Part shown: positions 52,824 to 63,880 of the stretch, in pieces
How the letters are laid out: the number at the start of each line of letters is the position of its first letter
Numbering within the stretch: position 1 is the stretch's first letter
Source: Ryuthela nishihirai
Lineage: Eukaryota > Arthropoda > Arachnida > Araneae > Heptathelidae
Direction of reading: 5' to 3'
Assembly (NCBI GenBank): GCA_038380435.1
Contig: JAWZYU010000034.1
Coordinates: 36,270,901 to 36,334,900 of the forward strand
Length of the DNA: 64,000 nucleotides
Program-made: the position numbers and the translations under genes
Notes under the pieces: model-generated
Told to the model about the DNA's origin: nothing
Databases searched by the model: none
The model's input: the letters and a program-made list of their open reading frames with translations, nothing else

Positions 52824-53552
52824 GGAGTGGTTGATTTAACAGTTGGTAGCCATAAAATGTTTCTTTTAACTTTTTTTCATTTCTTTTTGTTCAACATATT
52901 TTTTTTCCTCGATTAAATCGAGTATTAAAATTCCAGCATGATTCGTATTTTGTTTAGCATCACTTGTTCTCAGCTGATGCTTTAAACATTTGTAAAATCA
53001 TTTGGTATTAAGTAATGAGAAGTCGTTCGAGCAGCTCTGTTCCGAAAGTATGGTTAAAGAATTACGTGCTTCCCACAAGTTGTTTAATTTGATTGCCTAT
53101 TTATCTCCACATAGCGTACTGCTTGCGCATTTCATTCATAATAAATTGCTCGGTACAAGGCATTATCCACCTTTCCGCTTCGTCCGGAATTTATTGATGT
53201 TAGATCATACCATAAATTCCAGACGTAGAGGAAAGATCTTATACCTGGTATTACGAAGGCAACGCACAAACGCAGACCACGTCGAGCTAAACTATTAAAT
53301 TTTACAACTGTGTTAATTGACATAACTAAATGAATATAAGTGGCAATGATAGGACCAATAATTGAGATGCACCAAGGTAGCAAATAATATTACTAATATG
53401 AGGCTCTGTTGGATTTTTAATTTGATCTGTTGGAACCTAATATATTTTATCGTAAACAGTTTTAGTAGTTGATTTAATTGAAATTTTCAAGTATCAAGTA
53501 AGAATTTTAATTATTCTCTATGCTATAAAATTTATTTGCATATTTGCCTTGT
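52824..53552. other. No recognisable gene
   Basis: An open plus-strand stretch 53002-53298 contains FEQLCSESMVKELRASHKLF and LLAHFIHNKLLGTRHYPPF; composition is slightly coding-like, but no family is recognised and no splice sites bracket it. Confidence 0.35.
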
Positions 53553-53735
53553 TGGCTACTAATCTAAGGGACCTGGGTTCGATCCCCAGATAAGGCATGG
53601 ATGTTCGTGTCGTTTTTCTGCTGAGGTCCCGCCATCCTCACAGACCTTCTACTATGGCATATAAACTGACAGGCTCCTGTCAGACCTCTGTGGCAAACAG
53701 CTGCTTGAATGGGTATTTATTTTTATTTTTTATGT
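53553..53735 (+). mobile_element. S2 SINE, 5' truncated
   Basis: Starts at GGCTACTAATCTAAGGGACC after the A box; B box GGGTTCGATCCC; tail TATTTATTTTTATTTTT. Confidence 0.9.
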
Positions 53736-53779
53736 CGGCTAAAATTCGAATGCGAAATTCCAGTAACTTCGTTAATTCT

Positions 53780-54498
53780 GCTGGGTTCTGCACAAAATGG
53801 ATTAAATGGCCAGGTTACAAGGATCCCAAGAGCTCAGAGTTGAATAGGGGAAGAAAACCCACTGGACAGTTGTTAAGAGACAGAAGACTTCCTTCAAGTC
53901 TCTTCAGCGTGTTTTTAACGCACATCGGTTATGGCTCTCGAACACGGAGCCACATCTTAGCGATCCATCCGATGGGATGTGGCCTTTCCTAGCCCATCGG
54001 TGTCACATTCTCACTGAAGGCAGAGGTTAAAAAAATATAAATTCTAAACAGCGAAGACTCGATCATGAAACATCAGTTTACCAGCCTAGCGGGCGGGGGT
54101 GGCTCAGTCGGTAGCGCGCCAGGCTCGTAATCTGTAGTTCCCAGGTTCGAGTCCCAGCTGGGTCAGCGTTGAGATTTATCTCCGCAAAATTCCCCGCCCT
54201 GCCCACGGTCAGTAGGGGACACCGATGGGCTTGGAAAGGCCGCCGTCCGTCGGATGGGACGTTAAGCCGTGGCCCGTGTGCGGGAGAGACATACCCTGTG
54301 CACGTTAAAGAACACGCTGGATGGCCTTGACGGGGGGCTACCATCTGTCTCCCAACAGCTGTTCCAGTGGGTCCCCTCCCCCAACCTTCTCTGAGCCTTC
54401 GGGGTCCATGTGACCTGGCCATTTAGCCCATGGTGTGCAAAAAAGTGCCGCTCAGAGGTAAAACAACCCAGCCTAGCATGCTACTAAGCCAACTCACT
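53780..54498 (-). mobile_element. Old S1 SINE split by a young one
   Basis: Minus strand, 53780-54090, then the head remnant GCATGCTACTAAGCCAACTC at 54475-54497. Strongly diverged. Confidence 0.8.
54091..54467 (+). mobile_element. Young S1 SINE nested in the old one
   Basis: Target duplication CCAGCCTAGC at 54081-54090 and 54468-54477. Opposite orientation to its host. Confidence 0.92.
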
Positions 54499-55450
54499 TT
54501 CGATAATTCCATACATACGGAAATGTGTACATATTCACTCTTTGAGGACTTTATTAGAAACACGTTAGTTCAGTAGCAAGATTCAGAACTCAGTAACTTG
54601 GCAAACAAGCTTTTACGGACAAATGTGAGAAGTTAAAGATCCTAATGAACTCAGACCTCAAGATGCTTTTTGTATTTAAAGTGCTAGGAATGCAATAAGC
54701 TTATTTTTAGATTTCACTAAAATGCATAAACGTGTTTTTAGTAGTTTGAGTTTGAAGAACAAGGTAATTTATTAAAAATTTCACCTTTATAACTATTTAA
54801 CTACTGAACAAATAGTGTTGAAAATCGATGTCTTGCAGATTTAATTGCGATCTCTATCTTTCGTCACATTTTCTATATAAAGCTTATTTAAAAAGTTACT
54901 CCGACTTCCAATTTGGCATATCATGGGTCCATTCCAAATAAAGTGCCAACTGAATGTTTATGTCTTTGAAGAAAAGTTTGAGATCTGTAAATAGTCTGCC
55001 TTAATTTTAATCTTTAGCGACATTTCTTGCAATTTTGAAAAATTAGGAAAATTTAAATATTTGACACAGAGATCTCTATGCAAATTGTTGTAGCATTTAA
55101 GAATCTGTAAAGAGTGGAAAAACAAATGAATATGTTTACTACATAACAATTTTACCTTCTCTGAATTTTGGTATGATAGTGGAACGTGTACCTTTAATAT
55201 GACGCATAGCTTGATGCTTTTGATTGTAGATGCTTAATCTACAATCAAAAGTAGCATGCGCAATCAAAAGTGATTTGATTTTTGTTAATAATGATTAGGT
55301 TAGAAGAAAGAGTCCACAACCTCCTCTAAGCAGCATTTTATATAGGCAGAGACTGCATTAGTTTGGCGACATTGCCCATATGCAGAAGTGCAGATTAGCA
55401 AAGAGAATTATGAACAAGTGGGCCTGAAGACTTGAAAAAAAAGGGACAAA
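54499..55450. other. No gene; MITE core fragment and a hairpin
   Basis: 54785-54930 contains CTGAACAAATAGTGTTGAAA and a GATCTCTATCTTTCG block of the MITE core family. At 55217-55251, CTTTTGATTGTAGAT pairs perfectly with ATCTACAATCAAAAG around GCTTA, and a third partial copy, CAATCAAAAG, follows at 55262. Confidence 0.6.
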
Positions 55451-55457
55451 TCTAAAA

Positions 55458-55814
55458 CGAGGTGGTTCAGTCGGTAGCGCGCCACGGTTGTAATCTGCAG
55501 TTCCCAGGTTTGAGTCAGCGTCTCCGCAAAACTCTCCACCCTGCCCACGGTCAGTAAAGGACACCGATGGGCTTGGAGAGGTCGCCGGCCATCGGATGGG
55601 ACGTTGTCATGGCCCCGTGTGTGGGAGAGCCATACCCTGTGCACGTTAGAGAACACACTGGATGGCTTTGACGGGAGGCTATCATCTGTCTCCCAACAGC
55701 TGTTCCAGTGGGTCCCCTCCCCCAACCTTCTCTGAGCCTTCGGGATCCATGTGACCTGGCCATTTAGCCCATTGTGTGCAAAAAAAGTACCGCTCATAGG
55801 TAAAACAACCCAAC
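55458..55814 (+). mobile_element. S1 SINE, near full length
   Basis: Short target duplication TCTAAAA at 55451-55457 and 55815-55821. Deletions in the head after the B box (GGTTTGAGTCAGCG). Confidence 0.88.
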
Positions 55815-56079
55815 TCTAAAATGAAGTGGGCGAACTGTGGAAAAGAATTGTCTGCAGTGGCCAAATGCATATGCATTGCTAAGGATAATGTTTCTGAAGA
55901 ACTAAATTAGTACTGTTCAACATCTTGAGTTGTAATGATTGAGGATTACATATGTATGTATTGCGATGAAAAACATAACTAAAGCAGTGTGCAGAGAATG
56001 TGTCAAACTAGATTTTTCGACGTTTTATGCTTCCTTTTTAATGAATATATAATCTCTTATACTCCTTTTGGAATCAGCA

Positions 56080-56470
56080 GGTAAATTATATATGATGACA
56101 AGACCCACTAGTTCCGCCTAAAGCACTACCAATATAGGGATAATGCCACGTAAACCACTATCTATGGTCAGGGGCAAGACAGTACCATATAGATACAGCT
56201 CATCCCCGACTACCTTATGGCGAACAGTACTATAGGAGTAAAGCTCATCCATCGGTCAAAACCTAAATTTAATCTATGTCCCGGACCGCCACACACAAGG
56301 TAATAAAAATCCAAGTTTCCTCGGCTCCCGTGACGAAAACTCTTAGTCCGGCCTTCTTCCATCCTTGGCCTGTCCAACCGGTCCCACTCCGGTCAGCATA
56401 ACCTTCGACTTCATTTAGGCCCTCAAGCCAACACACCTCGACAAGGTGGTTCCATATCGGGGGTTGGGGG
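56080..56470 (-). other. GC-richer unclassified segment, possibly a retroelement end
   Basis: Less AT-rich than its flanks, no S1 or S2 similarity, no frame. On the minus strand it contains ACAAGGTGGT-type and GGAGTGGGACCGGTTGGACA-type stretches, and a G-rich run on the plus strand at 56461-56479. The composition suggests the 3' region of a retrotransposon; this is not demonstrated. Confidence 0.3.
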
Positions 56471-56544
56471 GGGGGGTGGAATCAGCAAGTATATTGCCCA
56501 CCCTGATAAAGAAAGCTGGAAAAATAAATGGTCGTATATTACTG

Positions 56545-56811
56545 TGGCTGATTACATTTCCGCAAAACCCCGCCCTATTCTTGGTCAGTAGGGAACGCCA
56601 CCGTCCGTCGAATAGGACGTTAAGCCGTGGCCCCGTGTGTAGGAGAGCCATATCTTGTGCATATTAAAGAATACGCTGGATGGGCTTAACGCGGGAGGCT
56701 ACCATCAGCTATTCAGTGTTCACCTCCAACCTTTTCTGAGCCTTCGAGGTCCATGTGACCTGGCCATTTAGTCCATTGTGTAAAAAAAATTCCGCTCAGA
56801 GGTAAAACAAC
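56545..56811 (+). mobile_element. S1 SINE, 5' truncated with deletions
   Basis: Starts at ATTTCCGCAAAACCCCGCCC. The GGACACCGATGGGCTTGG segment is deleted. Tail GGTAAAACAACTGAAC. Confidence 0.85.
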
Positions 56812-57537
56812 TGAACTGTTTACATTCTTAGGAAAAATTCATATGACAACGAGAAGTTTTCGCCAGTTTTTAGCAAAAAGACATCGTCAGATTCTCAATT
56901 TATGCACTGTTCTGACCAACTTCTGAACTTGTTCGGTAGCTAATATTCTCTATTTCTCCTGAAATATTGAACTAGCATTCAAAAAAACTAATTATGGAAA
57001 AATAAGCCTTATCCTCTTCTTAAAGAATATGCAATGTCATCGATACTATTTTATAAGCATTGAATTCATTGCTTTCATTACCAATACTTTCATCATTAAA
57101 AGATATTCTTTTTTGCATTTAACTTTGAATAAAAAATATCACTATGATAGGTTCGTTTTTAGTGTTTTATGGGGCATCAGCAATTGAGACTATAATGTAC
57201 TAAATAATTATGAGTTTAAGATATAATTATTTAGCATTCGAACAATTTTTAATTTCGTTAATTGTATACGTAAATTGTGAATTATTATAGTTATTAATTT
57301 ATAAGTATATAGTAGTGTCTGCGTCTAATGCCTAGGTAATGTAAAGTGGGTCATGGCCAGTTAAAGTTTGGTCCTGGGTCCTTCATGCTGTCCGTGGATG
57401 TGCTAGGGGTGTAATCATTGGAGGGAAAAGAGGTGCTGTTTGCTCCACTCCCTCGAAATAATAAACTGAGGCCTCCAAATAAAATTTATATTTGAGAATA
57501 CGATTTATGATAATATTAGTAATGTAAACTTCAGAAG
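56812..57537. other. No recognisable gene
   Basis: Very AT-rich, no supported features. Confidence 0.45.
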
Positions 57538-57773
57538 GGCTCCCAGAGATCAACATGTAGACTTGGAAAAGCTGCCGTTTGTCAGATGGGACTTGATGCC
57601 ATGGTACCCAGTGTACCTTAAAGGAACACACTCGATGCATTTGATGGGAGGCGTTCCTAACAGCTGCCCAGTGGGTGCAATTCCCTCAATCTTCCCTGAG
57701 CCCTTGGAGTCCTTATGGGCCATTTTACACATTGTGTACAAAAAATGCCTGTCGGAGGTAAAACAACCCAACC
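57538..57773 (+). mobile_element. S1 SINE, old, 5' truncated
   Basis: From about TAGACTTGGAAAAGCTGCCG to GGAGGTAAAACAACCCAACC; many deletions. Confidence 0.75.
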
Positions 57774-57822
57774 CTCAGATCACCCCAGATAGGTTTTTAG
57801 GGATTGGAAGGATTTACTGTGT

Positions 57823-58098
57823 TGGATTGGGTTGTTTTACCTCTGAGCGGCACTTTTTTGCACAACATGGGCTAAATGGCCAGGTCACATGAAAGGCTCA
57901 GAGAAGGTTGGGGGAGGGGACCCATGGAACAGCTATTGGGAGACAGATGGTAGCCATCCAGCGTGTTCTTTAACGTGCATATGGTATGGCTCTCCCGCAA
58001 CGGGGCCACGGCTTAACGTCCCATCCTACGGACGGCGGCCTTTCCAAGCTCATCGGTGTCCATCAGATTACGAAACTGATGCGCTACCCACTGAGGTA
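57823..58098 (-). mobile_element. S1 SINE with internal deletions
   Basis: From GGATTGGGTTGTTTTACCTC; the segment between CATCGGTGTCC and CAGATTACG is lost, joining body to head. Confidence 0.85.
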
Positions 58099-58500
58099 AA
58101 CTCAGCCCCAAGCAATGGAATGAAACTGAAATTCATTCTTCCAATGCAAGACAAATGAAAGTTTAAAAATTTACTTGCGTTTTCCAGCGATTATGAAACA
58201 AGGCAAATCAGTATTTTAATATAAAAGGCTGTTACTTCTACTTACCGAAAACAACGTCTCATTTCAGACACATCTGAGCAAGGTTCATCGAGTTAAATGG
58301 TGTATAACAAGCTTTTGTAATATCGGAACGAATAACTATGGTTTAATTTAGCAGTTTCAGGGTTTAATTGGAGAAGAATGCATGGGAAACATCAATTTTT
58401 TTTTTCATATGCAGCCTTCAATTTCTATAATCATTATTTTGGTTCTTTTTTTTTTACACTTATTTTTTCACGTATGTAGTAGAATGCTAAAAAAAGTATT
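58099..58500. other. No recognisable gene
   Basis: AT-rich spacer. Confidence 0.45.
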
Positions 58501-58690
58501 GTGACCTGGTCCATTTAGCCCATGGTGTGCAAAAAAGTGCCGCACAGAGGTAAAACTCGTAACCCAACTCGTAATCTGATGTTTCCATATTTGAGTTCCA
58601 ACTGGCAAGCGTTAAGATTCATTTCCATTACCTACCCTCGGTGAAAAAGGAAACGTCGATGTGTTGTGAAAAGGCTGCCTTTCGTCCAAC
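58501..58690 (+). mobile_element. S1 tail followed by an old S1 head
   Basis: 58501-58568 is a 3' end (GTGACCTGG to AACCC). It is followed at once by an old-subfamily head from CTCGTAATCTGATG through GGTGAAAAAGGAAACG to GGCTGCCTTTCGTCC. Confidence 0.7.
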
Positions 58691-59645
58691 ACAAGCAAAA
58701 AAAATGTCGATGAGGTAAAGCTACTCATCAAATGTTTTTGATATAGCAATCTTGGAAGTAGATTATTTTACCCTTTATCTGGCTGGGGATAAGGAGAATA
58801 TAGCAGATAACTTTAGACTTTGAAGTATTTGTGTAAATATATATTGCAATATTTTAGAGCAGTGTTGAAAGTTTAAGGTTTTGCAGAATAGACTTAGTTC
58901 CTGAAAAGATCCACCTAACGCATATAGCGTTTAGCGGTTAAGTGATTCTATAAGATTCGAAATTAACTTTTCGGATAAATTATGTATTAAATCGTTCAAA
59001 AATGCTTATTTGTATTGAACAAAGCAAGAATTAAAATCCAATTTTTCTAATATATCAAAATTAAAACATACAAAGCAATTACACTTGTATGGTTAATAAT
59101 ATGTAATTTTATAATCGGGTCCTTTGAGAGATACAAGAAGACCAGGCCGTTTGGAAATTTGGGGACTTGGGAGTCTGGCCTAATAGTCGAAATGGCTTTT
59201 TCTATATATGGTCTTATGAAATAATTATGATACAATTATTATTGTTTGTTATTATGATTAAATATAGGCTTAAAATTAATTGTTAATATAAATCTTATTC
59301 CGACATAGCACAGAAAGCACATCAGAATAGCTTTAGGAACAAGAAAATAAGTAATAGTTTCATCTAAAATCCGCTGTAGAAATTAAGGCATCTTTCCCTC
59401 TCCCGCGAAAATCTAGTACCGTAAAAAATGTTAGAAGATTAAGATTTAAGAAATGAGTTTATGTATGTATTAATCTGTACTTAACTCGTAACTATAAACT
59501 TTAGCAGAAGCAAATTAAAAAACCCCAGCTAAATCGAACTTTTATCTTCAGAATCATTGTTTTTATATTTTTGGCGATAGGAACCTGAACTTCGGAGAAC
59601 TTTTGATTTTGTTAGCATAAAGTTCGAAAAGGGGATTTTTTTTTC
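58691..59645. other. No recognisable gene
   Basis: AT-rich, short frames only. Confidence 0.45.
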
Positions 59646-59756
59646 CTGCCAAGCCCATCGTTATCCCCTTTCTCACTGAAACAAGGTATGGTTTAGGGAA
59701 GAAAATTCTCAACCCAGGCACAGTTGGGACTCGAACCTGGGAACTGCAAATTACGT
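59646..59756 (-). mobile_element. S1 SINE head fragment, old subfamily
   Basis: AAGCCCATCGTTATCCCCTT, TCTCACTGAAACAAGG, and reversed B box GGACTCGAACCTGG. Confidence 0.7.
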
Positions 59757-60039
59757 TTAAAGGCGGGAAAATTAAAAGTGTTATTTGACTGATGACATTG
59801 ATTTGACATCTTTTTCCTAATGAAGAAAGTCTGCTCGTCAGTCTTGCCTGACCAGAAGTTGATATTTTGGGGATACGAATGCTATAAGAGAAAATGTTCA
59901 TAAACCTTCTTGTATTTTTTTAATTCAATTTTGTTAATAGTAAATCATGTTTAGCAATTTTGAAATGCCATTAATTGCTTATAATTTTTCGGCATTGTAA
60001 TCCAGATGGAGAGGAAGAAAAAAGTTTCTTGGAGCTCCA

Positions 60040-60745
60040 AAGAATTAAAAATGTAACTTCTTTGCTGCGGATAGAAAATAAAATCTCTTATCAGCAAAAA
60101 GGTGCATTCGCTTATGGTGATAAAAATGTAATTTCACTTGTTGCGACTTCCCCGTCTGTAGTTCCCAGGTTCGAGTCCCAGCTGGGTCAGCGTTGAGATT
60201 TATCTCCGCAAAAATCCCAGCCCTGCCCACGGTCAATAGGGGACACCTATGGGCTTGGAAAGGCCGCCACCCGTCGGATGGGACGTTAAGCCGTGGCCCC
60301 GTGTGCCGGAGGCCATACCCTGTGCACGTTAAAGAACATTCTGGATGGCCTGGACGGGAGGCTACTATCTGTCTCCCAACAGCTGTTCCAGTGGGTCCCC
60401 TCCCCCAACCTTCTCTGAACCTTCGGGTTCCATTTGATCTGGCCATTTAGCCCATGGTGTGCAAAAAAGTACCGCTCAGAAGTAAAACAAGTTGCGGCAA
60501 AAATTAAATTCACTTGTTCAGCTAAAAAGCAATTTCTCTCGAAGCAGCAAAAACCCAAATTCACTTGGGGCGGCAAAAATAGAAATTCACTTGGGGTAGA
60601 AAAATCTATTTTGATTGGGGCGATAAAAAACAATTTTTGTCGGGGGTGTCCAAAAAAAAAAGTAATTTCGCTCGCGGCGATAAAAAAAAACGTTTTTTTT
60701 TGTCAAGGTGTCCAAAAAAAGTAATTTCTCTGGGCGGCAAAAATT
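60040..60745. repeat. Imperfect minisatellite, about 30 bp period, with S1 inserted
   Basis: Units of the form GGGGCGGCAAAAATAGAAAT then TCACTT recur from 60490 to 60745. Diverged units are present before the S1 (TGCTGCGGATAGAAAATAAA, GGTGATAAAAATGTAATTTC). Some units carry GGTGTCCAAAAAAA instead. Confidence 0.65.
60153..60489 (+). mobile_element. S1 SINE, truncated within the anticodon arm
   Basis: Starts TCTGTAGTTCCCAGGTTCGA. Short target duplication related to GTTGCGRC near 60140 and 60491. Confidence 0.88.
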
Positions 60746-61551
60746 GTCTATGGTTGCACTTGGCTCAGGGCTATAACAACTAAAGCCTTAATCATCGAAG
60801 AGAAAATCTAATGAACCCTAACGTCAACGTCGTTTCTCGATGTTACATACAATGGTTTAATTCTATCCAACAGCGAAAATGAACAGCGTGAGTAATTTAT
60901 TTTTAATCTTCCGAACAGAAGAGCTTATATGAAACGCATTTATAGCTGAATGTCAGTCGGCATCCGATGTCGTGCTCCAAGTGTTGATATTCGTTTTTCT
61001 TCCACATCCTTCAGACATTAATCAAGGTAAAGCAGAAGTGAACAAAGGCGAATGCTGAATAGGTTTCCTGACTGGAATTAGTGACTGTTCGTTTCCTGGG
61101 ATTAGCGATGGGCTTAAGTACGGCTTAATGGACACGGACTTACTTACAGTCAACGGTAAACAGGAAAGCCGGGACGAAGTAGATAAATTGCCGGCAGCTT
61201 TGACGCGGAAGTAGATTTCGATTTAATTGTATCTATGGGTGCGTCCATAAATTACATAACACCTCGAGAGGAGGAGAGAAAAAACGCTAAAACTTATTTC
61301 TACAATTAGTATTTTTTCCTCGTTTTTCGATGATAAAAAACAGTTTATTAATAATAAGATTAATTATAGTAAATTATTTCTTCAGTAATGTTCTTTTGTT
61401 ACGCTGAATACAAATATAAAGGTGCTTACAAACGAAAAGTAAAATGGAGTGGGGTTCAGATAAGCTTTACGTAGAGAAGAGGCGACAGTTAAAACAGCAT
61501 TGCATAATGTATGGACGATCCGATCCCTATAGCCAAAATGGGAAAATGTGG
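60746..61551. other. No recognisable gene
   Basis: Less AT-rich stretch 60900-61230 with no supported frame. Confidence 0.4.
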
Positions 61552-61636
61552 AATATATTGCTCACAAAAATTAGGGGATATTTCAAAATGAATATGAAGC
61601 GAAGAAATATCTCCTAATTTTTGTGAGCAGTATATT
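61552..61636. mobile_element. 33 bp inverted pair of transposon-like ends
   Basis: 61552-61584 and 61604-61636 are reverse complements with two mismatches; the outer part reads AATATATTGCTCACAAAAAT. Only 19 bp separate them. ACTGCTCACAAAAAT looks like the end of a Tc1/mariner element, so this would be two ends without an interior. Confidence 0.8.
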
Positions 61637-61647
61637 AGCATCACCCA

Positions 61648-61841
61648 AATAAGTACCCCCTCAAGCATCTGCTTGCCACAGAGGTCTGACAGGAGCCTGT
61701 CAGTTTATATGCCATAGTAGAAGGTCTGAGAGGATGGCAGGACCTTAGCATATAAACAACACATGCATCCATGCCTTACCCGGGGCTCGAACCTAGGTCC
61801 CTTAGATCAGTAGCCAAGCGCGCTAACCACTCGGCCACGGG
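61648..61841 (-). mobile_element. S2 SINE, full length
   Basis: From AAATAAGTACCCCCTCAAGC to CCACTCGGCCACGGG. Confidence 0.9.
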
Positions 61842-62154
61842 AACACAAATTTATTTCAGTGTTCAGCTTATTTTCACTCTCGCATGCTAAAAAACTTTTG
61901 GGATCACGTTTGATTTCATCCCGAACTCCTTAGTCCACTGTAGTGTATTGTCATTAAATTGGAAAATAATATTTTTTAAGAAATTTCTTAAAATTTTTAT
62001 AGCTTTATTGTTTAGTTTTTTTTAGCTTTTTCATATTTAAATGATTCTAGTTAGAGCAAAATATATAGTTTATCTGACGTAGTGGAGGTTAACTATCATG
62101 ACATCGTTACCTCTTGAATTAGTTAATGAAATTATAATCACTTCCTGAAACGTG

Positions 62155-62450
62155 GAATTCCGCAAAATTCTCCGCCCTGCCCACGGTCAGTAGGGGACAC
62201 CGATGGGCTTGGAAAGGCCGCCGTCCGTCGGATGGGACGTTAAGCCGTGGCCCCGTGTGCGGGAGAGCCATACCCTGTGCACGTTAAAGAACACGCTGGA
62301 TGGCCTTGACGGGAGGCTACCATCTGTCTCCCAACAGCTGTTCCAGTGGGTCCCCTCCCCCAACCTTCTCTGAGCCTTCGGGGTCCATGTGACCTGGCCA
62401 TTTAGCCCATGGTGTGCAAAAAAGTGCCGCTCAGAGATAAAACAACCCAA
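62155..62450 (+). mobile_element. S1 SINE, 5' truncated, young
   Basis: Starts TTCCGCAAAATTCTCCGCCC. Target duplication CTGAAACGTG at 62145-62154 and 62451-62460. Body identical to the consensus apart from AGAGATAAAAC. Confidence 0.93.
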
Positions 62451-62460
62451 CTGAAACGTG

Positions 62461-63049
62461 AAATATTTGTATCACCCACTCACCTTTTTTAAAAGGGAAT
62501 ATGAAAAAATATTGAAGGCTTCCACGGGAACAACTTCCCAGCTACTGGCCGAGTTTTTGCGCTTATCGGCTTCATATGCAAATCAGCGACATAAATATAC
62601 ATTTCGTCATGCATGCAAATGGTCAGCTTTTCAGGCTATTCTTTCCTGGTGGGGCAATTTCAATGGAAGTCAGCGTATTATTATCAGATTCGATCAACAT
62701 TTTTGAGTCCAAACAGTTTTCGTGTAGTTCGTCTCCTTTTTCATGCCTCAATATAAATGAATAATATTTACGATTTTGTTTAAATGAATTTCTCTTGTCC
62801 TCCAGCTACTGTGAATAAAGAAAAATAATAATATTTAAGGATCTGACAGCTCAGTCAAAGCAAAGTAACAAAAAATATTTAACAAGTTAGATAATTCAAA
62901 ATTGGCGAAAATTAGCATAATTATTACGCGAGCTTCTAAAAATACATTATGTGTTAGTAAAATTTAATACAACCGTTATTGCTTTCGTTTTAACTTGTTT
63001 TTATTAACTTTTCAGAGCAATTATTTAAGCTGGCATTGTAGTTGCTAAA
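62461..63049. other. No recognisable gene
   Basis: An open stretch at 62458-62703 lacks family resemblance. Otherwise AT-rich. Confidence 0.4.
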
Positions 63050-63205
63050 TATTCAAATTTCCGTGACTCTAAACACTGAACGAATATTGTTGAAAATCGA
63101 GATTGAAATAATTTCATTGAGATCTTCAAATTGTCTTCAGTTTCGATTTCTCAAAAACAGTTTATTTGAAAAGTTACCGACTTCTGTATCTAAGCATACA
63201 GAAGT
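63050..63205. repeat. MITE core family fragment with a 10 bp hairpin
   Basis: CTGAACGAATATTGTTGAAA, ATCGAGATTGAAATAATTTC and TTGAGATCTTC match the cores at 8950 and 27620. At 63180-63205 ACTTCTGTAT pairs with ATACAGAAGT. Confidence 0.7.
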
Positions 63206-63247
63206 ATCTTGTATCAGAAGTAACATAAACCGTACGTTGCTAAGTAT

Positions 63248-63324
63248 ACAGTCGTATCAGAATAATATGACCACCTACCATAGTATATGTATGGTAGGTG
63301 GTCATATTATTCTGATACGACTGT
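63248..63324. repeat. Perfect 35 bp hairpin with 7-base loop
   Basis: Arm 63248-63282 begins ACAGTCGTATCAGAATAATA and ends CCACCTACCATA. Arm 63290-63324 is its exact reverse complement. The loop is GTATATG. AATAATATGACCACC resembles a Tc1/mariner terminus. Confidence 0.97.
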
Positions 63325-63880
63325 GTATATTGTACTGTGATGAGGTTAAACGAATTTATCCAACTTCCTTTGATCAGCATATATATAGAGACTGTTTGTT
63401 TGACCATGTTAATGTAATCATTATATAATTGTAATATGTATTGCATAAATTGGTCATGTAAAATAATTATAGAATACTTTATGTAAGAATATGAAGTTTA
63501 AGTTGCGTATATAAATCTGATTTAGTAAACGAGAAATTATAACTTTCCATTTCAAGTTCTTGAAGGAAGTGTCGTACAGAATTTCGTATTGTTGAAGATT
63601 ACGAGTATAACTTGGCACTGAAAACTCTTGGGTTCCTAGAAATAGGTTCTCTCCTTTTCATATGAAAAGTAAATACTCGAAGGCAGATATTTCCGATTTT
63701 CTTGAGCAATTCTTAATCAAATTGGAAAGAAGAATTGGGTGTTTTTTCACCATTGCATTGATGATATTAAGCTTTAATAAGTACAGCGATTTTGTGATTA
63801 AAGCACGAAAATAAAACTTAAAAAACGTTTTTTCTCCCTTGTTAAAATCCTTAAAGGTCCCAGTAACCACTTAATTATCA
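63325..63880. other. No recognisable gene
   Basis: AT-rich, short frames only. Confidence 0.45.

Noticed and set aside
53002..53298. Possible exon with VKELRASHKLFNLIAYLSPH
   Set aside because: Open on both strands, no acceptor or donor at the edges, no recognised family.
62458..62703. 82-codon frame starting MKYLYHPLTFFKRE
   Set aside because: Starts inside the target duplication of an S1 copy and has no resemblance or splice context.
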